Assembly: GCA_033807695.1 (NCBI GenBank)
Contig: CM066308.1
Coordinates: forward strand, 620,001-684,000
Source: Daedaleopsis sinensis
Lineage: Eukaryota; Basidiomycota; Agaricomycetes; Polyporales; Polyporaceae
DNA: 64,000 bases
Direction: 5' to 3'
Position numbers and translations under genes: made by a program. The notes under the pieces are model-generated. The model was not told where the DNA came from and did not search any database. It saw only the letters and a list, made by a program, of their open reading frames with translations. Of this stretch, positions 58,808-64,000 are shown piece by piece (position 1 is the first letter of the stretch; every line of letters starts with the position of its first letter).

Positions 58808-61758
58808 TCATAGATTCGAGGCAGTTGAAATGAAACGTTCGAGTTCTCCGGGACGCACCAGACCGTCCTCTCCGACCCGACCGAACATCTCAAGCTTTCC
58901 CTTCTCGCACACCAGCGACACTCTGCCCAACTGTCCATGCTGTACCGCAAGCCTCTGCACCTCCCGGAGCACAGCGACGAACCGCACGAGACTCGTCTGG
59001 ATGTCTTCCTTCTCCGCGATATCCGTGAACTGCGGGGACTCCAGCTCCTGTTTGATGACGCGCTCGAAGGTTCCACGCTGATGCACCGCGACGAGGTGCG
59101 TCGGAGTTTGTGTCAGGAACATCTGCAAGTACGTGTCGTCTGAGCTGACCCGGTCCACGAAGTGTGCGGACCGCGTAGCGAACTCGAGGATCTGCGAATG
59201 GGGGAGCAGCGTTCCGGCGCGGACGACCTTGAAGTCCGCGATGGGGACGAAAGCGGAAGTTTGGGTGAAATCGGGAGTCACGTTCGCGTTCCACTCGGAG
59301 ATCGCAGACGTCGTGTCGTTTGCGCCCCACGCCGAGGGGTCGTCCTTGACCTCCCAGGCCCCCGGATCGTTGTCAACCTCCCATCCAGATGAATCGTTCT
59401 GGAGTCCTCCCGATTCAGCGACGCCGAGATTGGGAAGCGTTTTCGCCGGTGCCGTCGCTTCAGCAGAACCCCATTCGTTCGAAGCAGAGATGGGCACGTT
59501 CCACAGGTCCGCATTCTTGTTCGTCGTCTCTGCCGTGATCGAAGAGCTGAACGTTTTGACATGATGATGTTCAGATAGACCTGTCGCTTCTGCTAGTGGT
59601 TGGGCGACAGGATCATCCGCGACATCCGCCTTCGGGGCTTTGTCAGAAGTTTGGTCCTCACGAGTGGGAAGACCGGGCTCAGGAGTCGTCTCGTCTTGCC
59701 CCACAGCCGCAGCGGCAGGTCCGAGTCCTTGTGAAGTAGTAGTACTAGGCACGTAGCCATCGACCTCAAAGCGGACGACCATATTGAAGCCCCCGATGTT
59801 CTGGATTGGCCCCGTAAGACACCGACCACAACGCTCGTGCACGTCATTCACTCACATATTGCACGATCCTATAGTGCCCCTCGCCCTGCTCACACCCAGG
59901 CGCCGCTGCAGTGCTCTCGCGCTCGAAGTTCGAGCGACATCCGCCTTTGGGTGGTATGATCCGCTCGCGGACGCGCGGCGCCCACCGGTGCATGAGCACC
60001 GTCTTCTCGCCGCCGAGCTGCATGTCGATGCGGAAATCCTTGCGCGGGTCCCATTCCGCCACTGCAACCGACGCGGACTCGCTGGATGGGCTGGTCACCT
60101 CGCCTTCTAGACCGGCACTCGTGGGGCTGACTGGGCTGGTTGCGGCGAGAGTGTCGACCGCGTGCTGTGGACTCTGAGGAGGGTAGGGCTCTCGGACCCA
60201 GCGCAGGAGCTTCCGAAGGTTGTTGCGGTCTGTGACGAAGTCGACGGTGGTCCAGTCGATGGCCGCGCTCTCAGCGGGGTCCGAAATAGAGGTATCGGGA
60301 GCGCCGTCAGAGAGTATGGCGTCGACAGCTCGGAAGAGAGGCAGAAGGGTCGACTCGCCGCCCATGTGGAACGCGTCTTCGTGGAACATGCGAATTTCAT
60401 TGTCGGGCAAGACAGTGATAGGCAGCGGGCATTCAAGCCATTGGCGCGGCGCACCTGCCGTCGTCCACAAACTGTCAGCCCACTGAAAGGAAGAGAGAAA
60501 AAAGCTCGCGCTGACCTGGAACGAGGATGGTTGGGTTGGGGTCCTTCGCCCACGAGTATGACGAAAGACATTTGAAGTGTTCAATGACGACCTTGGTGTC
60601 CGCCTCGACCTCAGGGACGACAAGCTGCGTGATCGCGGGAACGAGGAGACTCTCCCTGATGTCGCGCTCGGGGGGCAAGTCGTCTTGCACGGCGAAGGTC
60701 GTGCCGCGTCCTCCGAAGAACCCGCGTCCTCCACGGCCGCCCCATCCGCCGCGTTCGCCGCGACCACCCCAGGATCCACGCTCGCCGCGTCCTCGTCCTC
60801 TCCCGCGCTCGCCGAAGAAACCTCTTTCACCTCTGTCGCCCCGGTGACCTCGTCCGCGGCCGCGCCAGTTGTTGTTGCCGTCTCCACCTCCGTCGGAGTT
60901 TTGCGCGACCCAGACATTGTTGCTGCTAGTATCGTTGCTGGGGGTAGGAGCGGCGCCCCGTCCTCGTCCTCGCCCACGTTCTCCACGATCGCCAGAGAAT
61001 CCTCGTTCGCCTCTATCGGCCCAGCTAGGCCATCCTCCTCGCCCACGATTTCCCCGTCCGCGCCCGTTGAAATCGACAGCGCTCTGCGTGCTTGTGTCGT
61101 GTCCTACGCTGGAGGTCCACAGGTTGTTCGCAGCATCTTCGCCCGACAGGTTGCGCTCGTTCGTGAGTGTTTGATTCGTATGATCACCATTAGTGCTGCG
61201 GTCACCGCGATCGTGGCCACGAAATGCTCCTCGACCACGTCCGCGCTTCTTGAATTCCGTCCAGCCCGGCCATGTGGTTGGAGAGTCTGCGGTAGGGCTC
61301 GGTATGTCCTCGACACGAATACCGTTACCAGTCCCCGCTGGTCTGCCTCCTCGTCCACGGGCTCGCTGGGCGTGTTGCTGTCCTCGACCTCGCCCACCTC
61401 CACCCCTCGTCCCGTCGACGGCACCTCCATTAGTAGCACCCGCGCCCTGCTCGCCGGGAATGTGCTCTCCTTGAACAGAAGAAGTTGGTGGAGCGTCCCA
61501 GCTAGCCTCAGGGACCCCCCAGTCGTCGCTCGGGAGGTTCCAATCGTCTTGACCGTCGGCGTCCTTGTTTACGACGTTTGAGACTGGAGATGGGGCACGG
61601 ACCTCGGCGCTTTCTTCCACTTGAGTCTTCGTGACAGGTCCGCCGCCACCGCGACCGCGCCCACCCTTTCCTCGACCACGATAGCCGCCGCCTCGGCCTC
61701 GATTTTCTCCACGAAAGCCGCCGCGACCTCCTCGATTGTTCGACGACATTGTGTTCAT
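58808..61758 (-). CDS. RGG- and GW-rich protein with fungal RNA-associated core domain
   Basis: Three exons on the minus strand: 60516-61758, 59856-60454, 58808-59800, giving 944 residues; a second in-frame ATG at 61749 is equally possible. The N-terminal 370 residues are RGG/RG repeats, usually RNA-binding and arginine-methylated. Then comes a folded core (TTFAVQDDLPPERDI, VVIEHFKCLSSYSW, DRNNLRKLLRW, FRIDMQLGGEKTVLMHRW, GHYRIVQYNIGGFNMVVRFE). As I recall, this core is found in fungal proteins often labelled geranylgeranyl pyrophosphate synthetase, although no prenyltransferase DDXXD motif is present. A linker with many Trp flanked by Gly, Asn, Asp or Glu follows (DLWNVP, SNEWGS, SGWEVD, GAWEVK, SAWGAN), then a conserved C-terminal domain. 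Similar Trp motifs lie in the N-terminus (DDWNLPSDDWG). Confidence 0.85.
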
Positions 61759-62340
61759 GTTAGGTAGTTGAAGCTGTCTGTTTGGGTAGGCACTTAGTTG
61801 AGCGGACTCGGAGAGAAGTTGTCGTCTGGTTCAGAACGCGCTGCCCTCGTACATATGGGTGAGGATATTGAGCTGCAGGCCTGCAGCACTTGAGTCTACC
61901 GCAGCCGTTGTTGAAGAAGGTTCATAACGCGGCGAGTACACGAGGCATCCTGGCGTTCTAGTGCACGGAAGAAGGCAATATGCGTGCCCAAAGCGGGTCA
62001 TTTCCGAGAGAGTTCGCTGCAGCAGGCCTCCAGACCCTCGGTATTCGTGTCGCGTGCGCACGAGAAAGTTATGTGAGCCGACTCGGAAATGACGTCGACA
62101 AGATATTGATCTTCTACGCAGGCGTCGACGAGGCGCCGGCCGACGGCAATGTTCACACAAGCACACCCACGACGAAGAGACAGCTGGAAAAGGGTGACTT
62201 GCACCCGTCATTATGACGGTCCTAACTAGCGAGATACACCCATGAAACGAAACCTTGCACGAGGTCCCATCAAACCGTTCAAAAACCCGAAGAGAAGAGT
62301 TAAACACGTAGGAAGAAGACGGATCGCTCGGACGCGCCGC
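61759..62340. other. Intergenic region, RGG gene promoter
   Basis: About 580 bases between the RGG gene start and the stop of the secreted-protein gene. No TATA box and no supported gene. Confidence 0.4.
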
Positions 62341-62890
62341 TCAGGGGAGCGCGTTGATGCGCTGCTGGATCTGCCCGTACACAGTCGAGACTGCGGGACA
62401 CCCGACGCCAGGGCCGTTCAGGTTCTGGAGCGTCGAGAGCAGCGTCGCAATCCGGAGCTGCTGGTCCTGCTTCGAGTTGCCGGTCGGGAAGGGAGTCGCG
62501 ACCCCAGGGTTGTGGATGGCGTGGCCTGCGCGAACGTTCGCGTTCAATTGCTGTAGGATGGTTCTTGGTGAGATAACATGAACGCTGCTGCCTGCGAATG
62601 TGAACGTACAGCAATGAACGCGCCACGGTCCGGAGGGCAAGAGCACGGGATCTTGACACCATTCACTCCGGTGCAGTTGCTACAAGAAGCATGTCGACGT
62701 CAGGATGACTGCGCATTGGGGACGAGCAGACTCGCAGTACTCACCCGAAGCCATCAGGGCCGGCACCCCTGGTGACACCGAAGTCGGGCACGAGGGCAGG
62801 GTTCACGTCGCGCTTGCTGACGGTCGCGGGCGCAGCCATGACAGAGGCAACGACGGCGGAGGCGGCGAAGAGGATCGTGGAGAACTTCAT
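62341..62890 (-). CDS. Small secreted protein, 141 residues
   Basis: Three exons on the minus strand: 62745-62890, 62610-62679, 62341-62550. A classical signal peptide (MKFSTILFAASAVVASVMAA) is followed by a Lys-Arg site (SKRDVNP) suited to Kex2. The mature part has NCTGVNGVKIPCSCPPDRG with three Cys, then QLNANVRAGHAIHNPG, FPTGNS and a LSTLQNLNGPGVGCPAVST block. This pattern recurs, as I recall, in many agaricomycete secreted proteins of unknown function. It could be an effector-like or cell-wall protein; nothing proves either. A CAT repeat directly precedes the start codon on the coding strand. A TATA box lies 162 nt upstream. Confidence 0.88.
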
Positions 62891-64000
62891 GATGATGATG
62901 TGTGTGCGGCGTTAGGAGCGTGAGGAAAGGTGCTAGAAAGAGTGTCGGGTTGAACGGGAAAAGAGGAAGTCGTGCAAAGTACGCCCGGCGTAAAAAGTGA
63001 TGTAGAAAGAGAAGTTCCAGCTGTGAGGTCGACTGGACATCGACGCAGGGCTTATATACCGCTCCGGTGGCCCGCGTACGAGCCATCACTGCTTCCGGCT
63101 TGCCGCCGAGTTCGGGGTTGCACACCGATACTTTGTCAATTCGCCCTGCGGCGGCATTAGCGATGGGTTGGCGCATCAACGTAGATCAACGCTCACAGTC
63201 TCTTAGAGACTAGAGTGTTTCATTTTGTAGCTGTGCATGATGCATGAGCGCGAGTTCTAAAGATTGCCATCAAAATCTGCTAGGATCAGCGAGCGCCGAG
63301 AACTCACCAAAAGCAAATCATCCTGAAGTCCGCTATGTATCTGGCGGAGACTCAGTGAATTGAGTGTACAACTTAAAGACGACGCTCGCGGTTCTCTTCA
63401 ATATTCTATGTGTGTCTGCTATCACAAACCAACTTGTACCAAGCGCAATCCAGTCTCCCATGGGCCATAGGTCGTGGGTCGCCGAGATATGATGCGTGAT
63501 GCGTGATGCGGCGTCCCATCTTATGTACTGGGTCTGATAAACCATGTCAGTCTCCTACATCGCCATGGAACCATGCACTGCTTAGTAGTAGTAGTACTCA
63601 CATATGTACCACGATCCAGAACATCTTTAATGAAGTTCGCAGCAAGAAAGCCATGCAGTGGTCCTGTGTAAACTTTGATGCATTGGATGGGAGACGGACG
63701 TCGGGTACGAAACATGTCATAAAATCACTGCCTATCGCAGTAGCGATCAATACTAGTGTGAGTGCATTAACTAGCTAGAATCCAAATTATTGACAGTGCA
63801 TGCTGTTCAAACGGCTCGTGTTAATGTGCCATCTTCATCATTTATAGCGGGTGTAATTACCAGCGTTCAAATGTCAGTTCAACGTTCTTCGCCCGATGTT
63901 GTAAGAGCTCCGGCCTCCTACCCCCGGGCTGAGGCATCAGGGCCAAGTACCACCAAGATGTAGTGTATCAGTGTTCAAAGCAACGTTCAACGTTCAAATC
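62891..64000. other. Right-edge region without a supported gene
   Basis: The promoter of the secreted-protein gene occupies the left part. Near 63489-63511 there is a short tandem repeat (GATGCGT units). At the right end GTTCAACGTTCAA-type direct repeats occur (63860-64000). No gene is supported. Confidence 0.4.
63052..63058 (-). promoter_or_regulatory. TATA box of secreted-protein gene
   Basis: TATATAA on the minus strand lies about 162 nt upstream of the start codon at 62890. Confidence 0.5.

Noticed and set aside
60577..61581. 334-residue plus-strand frame opposite the RGG gene
   Set aside because: It is antisense to Gly/Arg codons (CGN and GGN), which gives Ser/Pro/Ala/Thr-rich frames without stops. 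The minus-strand gene has spliced conserved domains.
63480..63515. Short GATGCGT tandem repeat as a possible CRISPR-like array
   Set aside because: There are only three units without spacers, in a eukaryotic genome. It is a simple repeat.

Overview
This is nuclear DNA from a filamentous basidiomycete fungus, most likely an agaricomycete. The genes are dense, on both strands, and cut by many short introns (mostly 50-80 nt) with GT(A/G)NGT donors and YAG acceptors. The recognisable families are typical of wood- and litter-decay mushrooms. No tRNA, rRNA, CRISPR array or prokaryotic operon structure was found. I resolved 22 genes or gene remnants. Exon chains were built by hand: each join keeps phase and ends on a stop, and where a family is recognisable its conserved blocks become continuous.

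Layout. 1.3-4.8 kb: two tandem single-pass membrane proteins. 5.6-9.0 kb: a BTB/POZ gene and an MFS transporter. 9.3-10.9 kb: a 2-oxoglutarate (2OG)/Fe(II) oxygenase-like gene (copy 1). 11.2-15.4 kb: two tandem monocarboxylate-transporter-like genes. 17.0-21.2 kb: a 17-exon GH2 beta-mannosidase. 23.3-24.0 kb: a coiled-coil protein. 24.8-27.0 kb: a membrane-anchored histidine acid phosphatase (phytase type). 27.3-28.4 kb: a second BTB gene. 29.3-31.1 kb: a frameshifted 2OG gene (copy 2). 34.4-35.0 kb: an 80-residue Cys-rich protein hidden by splicing. 38.2-40.6 kb: GPI transamidase subunit PIG-T/Gpi16. 41.2-44.4 kb: AAA ATPase Afg2/Drg1. 44.6-45.2 kb: a truncated trypsin-like fragment. 47.2-48.9 kb: 2OG copy 3. 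50.3-52.5 kb: a large acidic disordered protein. 53.2-54.8 kb: a short-chain dehydrogenase. 56.5-58.5 kb: an F-box protein. 58.8-61.8 kb: an RGG- and GW-rich RNA-associated-looking protein. 62.3-62.9 kb: a small secreted protein.

The housekeeping genes (PIG-T, Afg2) sit in a roughly 12.4 kb loop between two inverted arms of 3.7-3.9 kb (about 29.1-32.85 and 45.3-49.2 kb). Each arm carries a 2OG gene and a decayed downstream coding region. The BTB genes are also an inverted pair with almost identical introns, and a BTB gene lies near a 2OG gene twice. Together with the tandem membrane-protein and transporter pairs, this is a locus that grows by local duplication, followed by decay of some copies. 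Extracellular functions (beta-mannosidase, phytase, transporters, secreted protein) fit a saprotroph, but nothing shows that the genes form one pathway.

The most unusual items are the inverted duplication with its one-base frameshift, a foldback (MITE-like) element inside an SDR intron, the hidden Cys-rich gene, an internal promoter-like block in a beta-mannosidase intron, and an RGG protein with many GW/WG motifs resembling Argonaute hooks.
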